Shown here one piece after another: positions 37,598-45,005 of a stretch of DNA of 64,000 nucleotides. The translations under genes and the position numbers were made by a program. The notes below the pieces were generated by a model. The model did no database searches and was not told where the DNA came from. It was given only the letters and a program-made list of their open reading frames with translations. Source of the stretch: Planctomycetota bacterium. GTDB lineage: Bacteria; Planctomycetota; Phycisphaerae; Phycisphaerales; UBA1924. The stretch covers positions 62,001-126,000 of the forward strand of contig JAFIFX010000007.1 of NCBI GenBank assembly GCA_020831805.1, in the 5' to 3' direction. The stretch's first letter is position 1, and every line of letters begins with the position of its first letter.

Positions 37598-37825
37598 TCA
37601 AGCCCCATCTTCGAGGTGGGCCCACTTCTCGGCCCAGCCCGGCGGCGGCTCGCTCCGCACGATCCGCACCACCATGCCCGCGGTGCCGCACCTCGGGCAC
37701 GGGTCCGGGGCCGGCTCGTCCCCGATCCGGATCGCCACGCGGTTGGGCCCGCCGCAGACGCAGTTCTTGATCTCCGCCTCGGCCCGCGTCTCCAGCCGGC
37801 GCAGCCGGGCCCGCAGCCCGCTCAC
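37598..37825 (-). CDS. small zinc-ribbon protein of the mobile element
   Basis: The 75-residue protein has a basic helical start (LRARLRRLETRAEAEIKN) and a four-cysteine ribbon, CVCGG...CPRCG. It overlaps the preceding helix-turn-helix gene by four bases (ATGA), so the two are translated together. No family name is offered. It may bind DNA or act with its neighbour in packaging or replication. Confidence 0.6.
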   Translation of the reverse strand: MSGLRARLRRLETRAEAEIKNCVCGGPNRVAIRIGDEPAPDPCPRCGTAGMVVRIVRSEPPPGWAEKWAHLEDGA

Positions 37826-38277
37826 CGGGAGGCTCCCCCAACCGCCGCGGCGTCCGCGTCGGCCGCGCGCTGCTCGAGCTGCTCGACCCGGACGGCCAGG
37901 TCGTCGAGCTCGATGCTCTCCCGCGCGAACTTGAGCACCTGCGTGGCCGCGGCGACGCGGGACGACCAGGTCGCCTTGGTGTCGTGCATGACCCGCAGCA
38001 GCGTGCCCACCGCGGCGGTGGCCGAGCGCTGGGTCAGCCCGATGGCCTGGGCGAAGGCCTCGCGCCGGGCCCGGCGGTACTCGGCGAGAAAATGCGGCTC
38101 TTCCTTGAGCCAGCGGTGCAGGGTCCGCTCGCTGACCTGGGCCTTCTCGGCCGCGGCGGCGATGGACGGCTCGCTGAGCAGGGCGAGGATGGCGGCCTCC
38201 TGCGGGCGGGTCAGCTCCCGGCCCGAGGCGGCGTCCTGGGAGAACGACTCATCGTGTACGGCGTCGCCGGAGTTCAT
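37822..38277 (-). CDS. helix-turn-helix protein, terminase-small-subunit-like
   Basis: The product (151 residues from ATG 38277) contains a helix-turn-helix, ILALLSEPSIAAAAEKAQVSERTLHRWL, then a helical region and a C-terminal coiled coil (LDDLAVRVEQLEQR). The pattern of a phBC6A51-like HTH followed by helices is common in small terminase subunits and related phage proteins; no large terminase is visible here. It precedes the zinc-ribbon gene with overlap. Confidence 0.62.
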   Translation of the reverse strand: MNSGDAVHDESFSQDAASGRELTRPQEAAILALLSEPSIAAAAEKAQVSERTLHRWLKEEPHFLAEYRRARREAFAQAIGLTQRSATAAVGTLLRVMHDTKATWSSRVAAATQVLKFARESIELDDLAVRVEQLEQRAADADAAAVGGASR

Positions 38278-38405
38278 GCGGCACCCCCATGGGAAACTGA
38301 GAAACATCGGGAAAACAAGGCCAAGACGCCTTGCATTGTCCAGCCGGTCATGGCTTCATGTGTCAGACGCCGGGCGCGACGCCGCCCCGCGAAGGAGACC
38401 GAGCC

Positions 38406-38660
38406 GTGTTCATCAAGACGATCGTGATCGAGGGCGTGGAGGGCGACGTGACCATCCGCCGGACCAGCGACGGGGCAAGCGTGGAGGCCCACGGGGTGGC
38501 GTTCGATGTGTCGCCCCGCGACCCGCGGGAAGACCGCTACGGCGTCGCGTACAACGCGGCCAAGGTGATCTGCGGGACGACCAAGCGCGGCGAGCCCAAC
38601 GCGACACGATCGATGATCCACGACGTGCTCAACGAGATCGAGCGCGTGGCGGGCTGCTGA
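38406..38660 (+). CDS. small protein of the mobile element
   Basis: The product (84 residues) begins at GTG 38406, which has a strong AAGGAG upstream. It opens with an alternating beta pattern, FIKTIVIEGVEGDVTIRRT, and ends in a helix, SMIHDVLNEIERVAG. No family is recognised. It is followed 12 bases later by a DUF6900-like gene, and both belong to a plus-strand mini-operon of small element proteins. Confidence 0.55.
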   Translation: MFIKTIVIEGVEGDVTIRRTSDGASVEAHGVAFDVSPRDPREDRYGVAYNAAKVICGTTKRGEPNATRSMIHDVLNEIERVAGC

Positions 38661-38672
38661 GGAGGACACGCC

Positions 38673-38891
38673 ATGACCAAGCGCGACACCACCATCAACC
38701 GCATCGCCCGCGAGGCCCTGGGCTTGGAAACGCTGGAGACCCGCCGCATGGACAGCCTCGACTTCCACGAGCACGCGGTGTGGACCATCAAGGACGCCCT
38801 GGAGCAGGCGTACGAGGCGGGCCGCCGATCGGCCCCGCCGACGCGAACCACATGCCCGGCCTGCGGACGCGACATCAAGATCACCCCCTGA
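38673..38891 (+). CDS. DUF6900-like small protein
   Basis: The 72-residue protein contains LETLETRRMDSLDFHEHAVWTIKDALEQAYEAG, which matches the DUF6900 pattern found in mobile elements. A short C-terminal CPACGRD adds half a zinc knuckle. GAGGACAC stands before the ATG. The function is unknown. Confidence 0.68.
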   Translation: MTKRDTTINRIAREALGLETLETRRMDSLDFHEHAVWTIKDALEQAYEAGRRSAPPTRTTCPACGRDIKITP

Positions 38892-38911
38892 AGCCCGCCC
38901 GTCGCGGGCTT
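38891..38911 (+). terminator. hairpin after the DUF6900-like gene
   Basis: AAGCCCGC and GCGGGCTT form an eight-base stem across a five-base loop right at the stop codon, followed by a T-rich stretch (TCGCTGTTTC). It is a weak terminator or attenuator. Confidence 0.5.
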
Positions 38912-38942
38912 CGCTGTTTCTTGCACCCCAAGGAGATCCCTC

Positions 38943-39461
38943 ATGACGACGAAGACCAAGAAGACCCCCGCCAAGAAGACCAGCACCAAGAAGTCCCCGC
39001 CCAAGGCCGCCTCGCGGGCCCGGCCCGCCAAGGCCAAGACGACCCCGCCCGCCGCCAAGGACGCGGCACGCGCCAACACGGCGGCCCCCAAGGCCAAGCG
39101 GGCCAAGCCCGCCCCGGTCCAGGACCACGAGGTGCCCAGCGCCAAGGAGGCCGCCAACAACGCCCGCCTCGAGGCCCACGGCCAAGCCGTCCTCGCCCAG
39201 GGCAAGCCGCCCAAGTCCCCGCACGTCAGCGCCCTCAGCGCCGCGGTGCTGGTCCTCGCCTCCGCGCCCGACGATGGATTGAACGCCAAGGCCATGATCG
39301 AGCGGATGGTGGCCCAGGGCCTGTGGTCCAGCCCCGCGGGCAAGACGCCCGAGGCCACCCTCTCGGCGGCCATCACCCGGGAGATCGCCAAGAAGGGCAA
39401 GGCGGCGCGGTTCCGGAAGGTGGGGCGGGGACGGTTCGTGCTCGCCGAGCCCGCGGTCTGA
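38943..39461 (+). CDS. HARE-HTH protein with histone-like basic tail
   Basis: The first 75 of 172 residues are Lys/Ala/Pro-rich (KKTPAKKTSTKKSPPKAA), like histone H1 tails. The C-terminal part (about 95-165) is a HARE-HTH winged helix: LSAAVLVLASAPDDGLNAKAMIERMVAQGLW and later RFRKVGRGRFVL. HARE-HTH domains link to modified-DNA recognition in restriction and chromatin proteins. The protein probably coats or marks DNA of the element. AAGGAG precedes the ATG, and a strong hairpin follows the stop. Confidence 0.75.
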   Translation: MTTKTKKTPAKKTSTKKSPPKAASRARPAKAKTTPPAAKDAARANTAAPKAKRAKPAPVQDHEVPSAKEAANNARLEAHGQAVLAQGKPPKSPHVSALSAAVLVLASAPDDGLNAKAMIERMVAQGLWSSPAGKTPEATLSAAITREIAKKGKAARFRKVGRGRFVLAEPAV

Positions 39462-39488
39462 CCCCGGCCGCCCATCCTCTTTCCGCTC

Positions 39489-39510
39489 CCCCGGCCCCGG
39501 GCCGGGGTTT
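39489..39510 (+). terminator. intrinsic terminator after the HARE-HTH gene
   Basis: The eight-base stem CCCCGGCC/GGCCGGGG with a three-base loop is followed by TTT. The stem is very strong but the T tract short. Confidence 0.6.
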
Positions 39511-39671
39511 CTCGTGGCGGTGTTCGCCCAGCCTACCGGGTCCGGAAACCCATCAAAGACCACGCTGCAAGGCCCAAAGGGCCGGTGCCGGCCACAAATT
39601 CGCCCGAACCGGAGAACCGAGCCTGTATCTCCGATGTATATACTATGTATGCCCCCAAGGAGCCCTCGCCC

Positions 39672-39899
39672 ATGATCAAGAACCTCACCAAGCACGGCAA
39701 CAGCCACGCCCTGATCATCGACAAGGCCATCCTCGACCTGCTCCAGGCGGGCCCCGAGACGCCCTTCGAGGTCATCTCCGACGGGCGCTCGCTGGTGATC
39801 ACGCCGGTGCGTGACGCCGAGCACGAGAAGAAGTTCAACGACGCGGTCGAGCAGGTCCACCAGCGCTTCGGCCGCGCCATGAAGAAGCTGGCCGAGTGA
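39672..39899 (+). CDS. AbrB/MazE-type antitoxin
   Basis: The product has 75 residues (ATG 39672, AAGGAG nine bases before). It carries the SpoVT/AbrB swapped-hairpin motif MIKNLTKHGNSHALIIDKAILDLL and a helical C-terminus that would bind a toxin. Such antitoxins are usually paired with a Doc/Fic or MazF toxin. Here the stop is followed three bases later by a stub matching the first residues of a Doc toxin, so the antitoxin now stands without a functional partner. Confidence 0.82.
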   Translation: MIKNLTKHGNSHALIIDKAILDLLQAGPETPFEVISDGRSLVITPVRDAEHEKKFNDAVEQVHQRFGRAMKKLAE

Positions 39900-39902
39900 C
39901 CC

Positions 39903-40037
39903 GTGGACGAGCCCGTCTTCCTGACGCTGAGCGAGATCGTCCGGATCCACACGGCCCGCCGTCCGGCTGGTCAGAACCGCCTTCCGGACCGGCGTATCGC
40001 CACAGTCCGGGGTTCCCGTCGGGGGTTGCATGAGTAG
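39903..40037 (+). pseudogene. truncated Doc (death-on-curing) toxin
   Basis: The 44-codon frame from GTG 39903 starts DEPVFLTLSEIVRIHTARR, closely resembling the N-terminus of Doc toxins, and then loses similarity (RPAGQNRLPDRR). The Fic/Doc active-site motif (HPFxDGNKR) is absent. It sits exactly where a toxin partner of the AbrB-type antitoxin is expected. It is most simply a toxin gene cut off by a rearrangement that brought in vapBC. Confidence 0.7.
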
Positions 40038-40060
40038 TATCAATATGATATCATTGGGTA
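40038..40060 (+). promoter_or_regulatory. palindromic operator at vapBC
   Basis: ATGATATCAT (40045-40054) is a perfect palindrome inside the near-palindrome CAATATGATATCATTG, located at the start of the antitoxin gene. It is a likely autoregulatory site for the VapBC complex. Confidence 0.45.
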
Positions 40061-40443
40061 TGCCTGGTTCAAAGCCCCGCTCGTCATCCTCCTCCAAGCA
40101 AACCGCCGCGCAGTCCGCCGGGAAACCCGCAAAGCGGACCCGGTCCCGCAAGACCCAGCCCAAGAAGTCCAAGGGCACGCCCAGGCGGGTCAAGGTCAAG
40201 GGATCCCAAACAGCAGGCGATCTGCTGCTCCGTGATCTGGACCCCGAAGTCGTGCGGGTTCTGAAAGTGCGAGCCGAGCGGGCGGGCCGCTCGCTCCAGC
40301 AGGAACTCCACTCCGCCCTCCGCCGCGATACGAAGCGCAACTTCGACGAGGCGGTCGCGATCTCCTCATCCTGGCGTGAGCGGCTCAAGGACCGGGACCT
40401 GCCCGACTCGACCGAGCTGCTCCGTGAGGACCGCGGCCGATGA
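40060..40443 (+). CDS. VapB-type antitoxin (FitA-like ribbon-helix-helix)
   Basis: A basic Ser/Lys-rich N-terminal tail (SKPRSSSSSKQTAAQ, then KKSKGTPRRVKVK) leads to an RHH-like unit, LLLRDLDPEVVRVLKVRAERAGRSLQQELHSALRR, typical of FitA/VapB antitoxins. The C-terminal EAVAISSSWRERLKDRDLPDS would bind the toxin. The ATG at 40060 gives 127 residues; an ATG at 40030 would add ten. The stop overlaps the toxin start by four bases. Confidence 0.8.
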   Translation: MPGSKPRSSSSSKQTAAQSAGKPAKRTRSRKTQPKKSKGTPRRVKVKGSQTAGDLLLRDLDPEVVRVLKVRAERAGRSLQQELHSALRRDTKRNFDEAVAISSSWRERLKDRDLPDSTELLREDRGR

Positions 40444-40859
40444 AGACCGTCGTCGTGGACGCCAGCGTCGCCGTGAAGTGGTTCTTGCCCGAAGAAGGCT
40501 CCGACCAAGCCGAGACGCTGCTGGGGGGCAAGTTCAGGCTGATCGCGCCCGATCTGCTGTGGACCGAGGTCGCCAATGTCCTCTGGAAGATCGCCCGGCG
40601 CGGTTCGATCATGGCCGACGAGGCCCACCAGATGCTCCGCGACGCCTCCGCCATGCCGGTCGAGATCACCGAATCCCTGCCGCTGCTCCCCGAGGCCCTG
40701 CGCATCGCGACCAGCGCAGACCGGTCCGTGTACGACAGCCTCTACATCGCGATGGCCGTCCAAGAGAAGGCCAATGTCGTCACCGCCGACCAGCGGCTGG
40801 CCAACGCCCTGACCAACACCGAGTGGGCCAGCCGCGTGGTGCCGATCGACGACATGTGA
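40440..40859 (+). CDS. VapC-type PIN-domain toxin
   Basis: The 139-residue PIN RNase has the expected acidic residues: Asp7 in VVVDASVAVKWFL, Glu42-region LLWTEVANVLWK, and YDSLYIAMAV and VVTADQRLAN near the end. It is overlapped by the antitoxin gene (ATGA), the usual VapBC arrangement. The target is probably tRNA or rRNA. All catalytic positions look intact. Confidence 0.9.
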   Translation: MKTVVVDASVAVKWFLPEEGSDQAETLLGGKFRLIAPDLLWTEVANVLWKIARRGSIMADEAHQMLRDASAMPVEITESLPLLPEALRIATSADRSVYDSLYIAMAVQEKANVVTADQRLANALTNTEWASRVVPIDDM

Positions 40860-40870
40860 CGGAGAGCCGG

Positions 40871-42208
40871 TCACGGCGTCGGCCCCTGCCGCTCCGCCTT
40901 CTTCCCCGTGAAGTTCTCCCACCGCGCCACGATCACGTCGCAGTACGCCGGGTCGATCTCCATGAGCCGGGCCTTGCGCCCCTCCTGCTCGGCCGCGATC
41001 AGCGTCGAGCCCGACCCGCCGAACAGGTCCAGCACCCGCTCGCCCGGACGCGACGAGTACCGCATCGCCCGGGCCGCCAGCTCGACCGGCTTCTCGGTCA
41101 GGTGGACCATCGACTGCGGGTTGACCTTCTTGACCGGCCAGACATCGGGGACGTTGTTCGGCCCGAGGAACTGGTGGGCCGCCCCCTCCTTCCAGCCGTA
41201 GAAGCACCACTCGTGGTCCCCCATGAAGTCCTTGCGGGTCAGGACCGGGTGGAGCTTGTGCCAGATGATCGCCTGGCTGAAGTACAGCCCGGCCTCGATC
41301 AGCGCGGGCGGGTAGTTGGCCACGTTGGCGTAGCCGCCCCAGATGTAGAAGCCCCGGCCCGGCTCGAGCACTCGGGCCGCGTTGTTGAACCACGCCCGCA
41401 GCAGCCGGCCGAACTCCTCGTCGGTGACGAAGTCGTTGATCAGCGGCCGGTCCTTGGCCCGCATCTGCTTGGTCGTCCCCTTGGCCTTCTCGGGATGGCG
41501 GGCCAGGTCGAGCTTCTGGTGGTGCCCCCCCGTCCCCGCCTTCCCCCCCTTGCCCGACGCCTTCGAGAACGACGAGTTGCCGGAGGCGATGGCGTTGTTG
41601 GAGCGGGGCTCGACCTTGACGTTGTAGGGCGGGTCGGTGTTGAGCAGGTGGATCGATTCACCGGCGCACAGCCGGTCCACGTCGGCTTCCAGGCTCGAGT
41701 CACCGCACAGCAGCCGGTGCTCGCCCAGGACCCACAGGTCGCCGGCGGCGGTGGTCGGAGTCTCCGGCGCGTCGGGCACGGCGTCGGGGTCCGTCTCACC
41801 CGCGTTGGGCGGGTTGGCCAGGGCGGCCAGTTGGGCGTCGGTGAAGCCCAGGCTCTGGAACGCCGCCACGTCGTAGCCGCACGCCTCCAGGGCGGCCAGC
41901 TCGGAGTTGAGCAGCGCCGCGTCCCAGGTCGCCAGCCCGCCGGTCTGGTTGTCGGCCAGGCGGTACGCCTTGGCCTGCTCTTCGGTCAGGTCCGCCACGT
42001 GGACGGGGACGGATTCCAACCCCAGCCTTTGGGCCGCCTTCCAGCGAGTGTGGCCGACGACGATCACGCCGGCGGTGTCCACCACGATCGGCTGGCGGAA
42101 CCCGAAGCGATCGATCGACTCGGCCACGGCCGCGACGGCGTCGTCGTTGACGCGGGGGTTGGTGTCGTAGGGGGTCAGGGACGACGGGGGTTTCATCTCG
42201 ATCTGCAC
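40871..42208 (-). CDS. ParB-domain DNA methyltransferase (N4/N6, beta class)
   Basis: The 445-residue protein has an N-terminal ParB/Srx nuclease-like domain (about 5-100, with NPRVNDDAVAAVAESIDRFGFRQPIVVD and GHTRWKAAQRLGL). The C-terminal methyltransferase has the catalytic TDPPYNV near 189-195 before the SAM motif LFGGSGSTLIAAEQ near 392. That order is the beta class. Such proteins are widespread on prophages and integrative elements and probably methylate element DNA to avoid restriction. It lies convergent to vapC. Confidence 0.88.
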   Translation of the reverse strand: MQIEMKPPSSLTPYDTNPRVNDDAVAAVAESIDRFGFRQPIVVDTAGVIVVGHTRWKAAQRLGLESVPVHVADLTEEQAKAYRLADNQTGGLATWDAALLNSELAALEACGYDVAAFQSLGFTDAQLAALANPPNAGETDPDAVPDAPETPTTAAGDLWVLGEHRLLCGDSSLEADVDRLCAGESIHLLNTDPPYNVKVEPRSNNAIASGNSSFSKASGKGGKAGTGGHHQKLDLARHPEKAKGTTKQMRAKDRPLINDFVTDEEFGRLLRAWFNNAARVLEPGRGFYIWGGYANVANYPPALIEAGLYFSQAIIWHKLHPVLTRKDFMGDHEWCFYGWKEGAAHQFLGPNNVPDVWPVKKVNPQSMVHLTEKPVELAARAMRYSSRPGERVLDLFGGSGSTLIAAEQEGRKARLMEIDPAYCDVIVARWENFTGKKAERQGPTP

Positions 42209-42227
42209 GACGCAACTCCTTCTGCGT

Positions 42228-42252
42228 GAGGGGGGGGTGTGGGGGTGGGGGG
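42228..42252 (+). other. G-run tract
   Basis: GAGGGGGGGGTGTGGGGGTG followed by a further G run contains enough closely spaced G tracts to form a G-quadruplex. It lies directly upstream of the ParB-methyltransferase start (on the opposite strand). Confidence 0.4.
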
Positions 42253-42344
42253 CTTCAGACGATCAACACGCGACGGGGCGCGGCAATTCCGGGTGGCGAT
42301 GCCAAATGATGCAACTTGTTGAAATGTTTTTGCTCTCTGTGTGA

Positions 42345-42430
42345 GCGCACCCGCGCGCACACACAAGGAGCGGGCGACCCTGTGGTCGCACGCCCTTGGG
42401 GGGTATGGGGGGTGTGCGCGCACACACAGA
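42345..42430. promoter_or_regulatory. hairpin and GCGCACACAC repeat region between two element genes
   Basis: GCGCGCACACACA occurs twice (near 42351 and 42416) and flanks a hairpin, GCGACC (42374-42379) with GGTCGC (42384-42389), extendable to GGGCG/CGCCC. It lies between the primase-helicase stop and the methyltransferase start, so it could be a regulatory or termination site. Confidence 0.4.
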
Positions 42431-42445
42431 CCCCGATCGCAGCCA

Positions 42446-44533
42446 TCACGCCACCTCCCGAGGACTGAGGGTGGCCGCATCGCGTAGGAACATCTGTGGA
42501 CGATTCCGACCAGACTCCAGCTTGGTGACGAGGCTCTGCTCAACTGCCAGGTCCAGTAGTTCCTTGGCCCCTCGCTTCGACAAGCCAGCCACTTTCGCTG
42601 CGCCCAGGATCGAGACCCGTGTCTGCGGCTGATCGGAAACGAACTCATCCGTGAATCGCTGCGGATCCCATTCCTCGTTGGCTCTATGGTTCTGCTTATT
42701 CGTCTTCCGCGGTTGCCGCAGATCGTTTGGGTTCAGATCCGGGGCCGGATTCCACACCGGGTGGGACCACCGCAGGCAGCAGGGCGTGACAGGCGGCCAC
42801 GACCGTACCGTCGCGTCGAGGACAACCGCATCGTCTTCCCGATGCGATCGAAGGATCAGGTGGGTGTCCGTTGCTCGGCTCTGCGCACCGGCCCCCGCCC
42901 CGACGTCTGTGATCGCCTTTGTGCTCTGATCGCCCTTCGAAGAGTGGTGCACCAATACGAAGCTGCACTGCAGTCTGTTCGCGATGCAATCCAACTCGTT
43001 GTAGACCGACGCCATCTGGCCATTGTCGTTCTCGCTGAAGCCGGGCGGCATGAACCGGTAGAAGGCATCAAGCACAATTACCTTGAACCGACCCGGTTCA
43101 ATCGCGTCGAGATGCTGGCGGAGATGTAAAGTGGTCAGAAGCCGACCGCGGAGCGTCTCGACGAAAACCCGATCTCCGATGTCGCCCAGACTCATACCCC
43201 GGGCCTCGACGACCTTTGGAAAGCGCTCCGCGCTTGTTTCTGAATGGAGTTCGTTGTCCAAAATCAAGACGTCGCCGCGCTCACACTGGAACTGCCCGAG
43301 CCATTGACCGCCGATGGCGATCGAGACCGCCAGGTCGAGGGTCAGCCAGCTCTTGCCGGTCTTGGGCGCGGCGATGACATTCATGGTCTCACCTTCCCGG
43401 AGAAGCCCGTGGATGACCGGCGGACGCACGGACTTGAACCGCTGCACCAAATCGCCGACGCTCACGAAATCGGGCGTCACCGGGCCAGGGTCGCATTGGG
43501 AGGCGAGCGGGAGTAGACCTGGGTTCATCATCATCTGGTTCATTCCGAATCCCTGTCGGGCGAGTGATTTGGCCGCCGCGGAGAAGTCCCCGGCGTGTTG
43601 GAGCAGCGCGTACACCGCGAATGGCGAGTACGCCTCGTTCGGCTCGAACGGTGGTGCATTGGACGTGAAGACGTAAAACACACCGCCCTTAAGCGTGGCG
43701 CTCGTGCCCGAGACTTTGCCCGGCCGGCACCAGTGCTCGTTCTCGCCGGGGCGAACCAGCCGCCAGCCGTCCGCCTCGAGCAGCGGACGAGGATCCCCCC
43801 GGGCATTGAAATCGTCACCGGGGCGGAGACCGGAGCCCGTGCAGCCCGAGCGGGGCGGCCCGTCCCGCGGCTTGGGGGGCGCTTCGTTGAGCGACCGGGC
43901 GGCCGCCAGCAGCGTCTCCCGTTCGTCCGCGGTGATGACGGGCACCACGGCGAGATCGCCCTGTGTGACCTCGTAGCCCGGGGAGGGGTCGCACAGGAAC
44001 AACCCGCCCTCGCCGCGCGTTTCGATCAGGGTGACCAGTGCGTAGTACGCGGCCGCGCCGCTGTCGTACCGCGGCTTGTACCGCTTGCCGTGGATCTCGA
44101 CTTCGTCGGGGCCATCGGCGGGGAACCGCCGCATCGCCAGCTTGGTGCTGGAACCGACAGCCTGTTCGCAGCGGTACACGGCATGCCGCCCGCCGGAGGG
44201 CGTGGACTCGATGACCAGCCGGTCGAGCAACCCCGGCGTTTCGGCCTCGACGACCGCCCGCCAGGGCTCGAACGCGTCTCCGCCGAGATCGAAGTCGATC
44301 ATCTCCAGATCGCCGGAGACGGTACCGGTCAACACGCACATTGACTGGGCTACGCGCGGCCCCCCAAACCACTGATTGAGTTCTTCGGGTGTGCTGGAAC
44401 GCGACTGATAGGGTGTCCATCCCACCGCTGGCTTCTTGTCGTTGCCGTTCCGAACCGCGGGCAGCACGCACAGACCCGCCTTGTGGTATGCCTTCGCGGC
44501 TCTGAGCATGGTTTCGTCGTCCTGACGCATCAC
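42446..44533 (-). CDS. bifunctional primase-polymerase/RepA-like helicase
   Basis: The N-terminal half of this 695-residue protein is an archaeo-eukaryotic-type prim-pol domain: VLPAVRNGNDKKPAVGW, the acidic pair Asp80/Asp82 in MIDFDLGG and His117 in TPSGGRHAVYR. The C-terminal half is a RecA/RepA-type ATPase with Walker A APKTGKS near 388, Walker B VIVLDAF and VLVHHSSKGD. The tail is winged-helix-like. Such fusions start replication of plasmids and integrative elements. It is the replication candidate for the element and lies two genes downstream of the recombinase. Confidence 0.87.
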   Translation of the reverse strand: MMRQDDETMLRAAKAYHKAGLCVLPAVRNGNDKKPAVGWTPYQSRSSTPEELNQWFGGPRVAQSMCVLTGTVSGDLEMIDFDLGGDAFEPWRAVVEAETPGLLDRLVIESTPSGGRHAVYRCEQAVGSSTKLAMRRFPADGPDEVEIHGKRYKPRYDSGAAAYYALVTLIETRGEGGLFLCDPSPGYEVTQGDLAVVPVITADERETLLAAARSLNEAPPKPRDGPPRSGCTGSGLRPGDDFNARGDPRPLLEADGWRLVRPGENEHWCRPGKVSGTSATLKGGVFYVFTSNAPPFEPNEAYSPFAVYALLQHAGDFSAAAKSLARQGFGMNQMMMNPGLLPLASQCDPGPVTPDFVSVGDLVQRFKSVRPPVIHGLLREGETMNVIAAPKTGKSWLTLDLAVSIAIGGQWLGQFQCERGDVLILDNELHSETSAERFPKVVEARGMSLGDIGDRVFVETLRGRLLTTLHLRQHLDAIEPGRFKVIVLDAFYRFMPPGFSENDNGQMASVYNELDCIANRLQCSFVLVHHSSKGDQSTKAITDVGAGAGAQSRATDTHLILRSHREDDAVVLDATVRSWPPVTPCCLRWSHPVWNPAPDLNPNDLRQPRKTNKQNHRANEEWDPQRFTDEFVSDQPQTRVSILGAAKVAGLSKRGAKELLDLAVEQSLVTKLESGRNRPQMFLRDAATLSPREVA

Positions 44534-44567
44534 AACTTCCTCACGATCCGGGCTCCGCCCGGGCGGC

Positions 44568-45005
44568 TCAGTCCTTGGTCGTTCCTTGTTCCGTTCGGGC
44601 GCGCAGCCCCGCCCACATCCGCCGCTGCACGCCCCAGTCGATCTCGGCCGTGATGGGCCGCAGGTGCCGCTCGGTGATCCGCTCCCGGCCCGCGCCGACC
44701 CGCGGCAGGTCGAGGATCGCCTCCTGGATGTCCGGTGCCAGGTGCAGCAGGTTCATGATCTGGGTCAGCCGCGCCCGGGTGACGTGCCCGACCGCCGCCA
44801 GCTCCGCCTGGTTGGCCACCGCGCCATCGCGGATCAGCCCCTCGCACCGGATCGCCAGCGCCATCAGCCGGGCCACACGCGGCACACGCCCCGGCGGCGG
44901 TGGCGGCGCGGCCGGGCCGACCCGCAGCGACCGGGCCCCCTTGCGGCCCACACGGAAGTGGACCGGGGTGGTCACGACCAGCGGCTTGGGCGGAGCGGTC
45001 GTCAC
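44568..45005 (-). CDS. helix-turn-helix protein coupled to the recombinase
   Basis: The 145-residue basic protein contains a ParB/KorB-like helix-turn-helix, ALAIRCEGLIRDGAVANQAELAAVGHVTRARLTQIMNLLHLAPDIQE. It starts at GTG 45005, overlapping the recombinase stop by four bases, so it is translated from the same message. It probably regulates recombination or replication of the element. The open frame extends further upstream but only inside the recombinase gene. Confidence 0.72.
   Translation of the reverse strand: MTTAPPKPLVVTTPVHFRVGRKGARSLRVGPAAPPPPPGRVPRVARLMALAIRCEGLIRDGAVANQAELAAVGHVTRARLTQIMNLLHLAPDIQEAILDLPRVGAGRERITERHLRPITAEIDWGVQRRMWAGLRARTEQGTTKD

Noticed and set aside
38274..41393. 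A 1,039-codon minus-strand open frame
   Set aside because: It runs antisense to at least seven well-supported genes (HARE-HTH, AbrB, VapBC and others).
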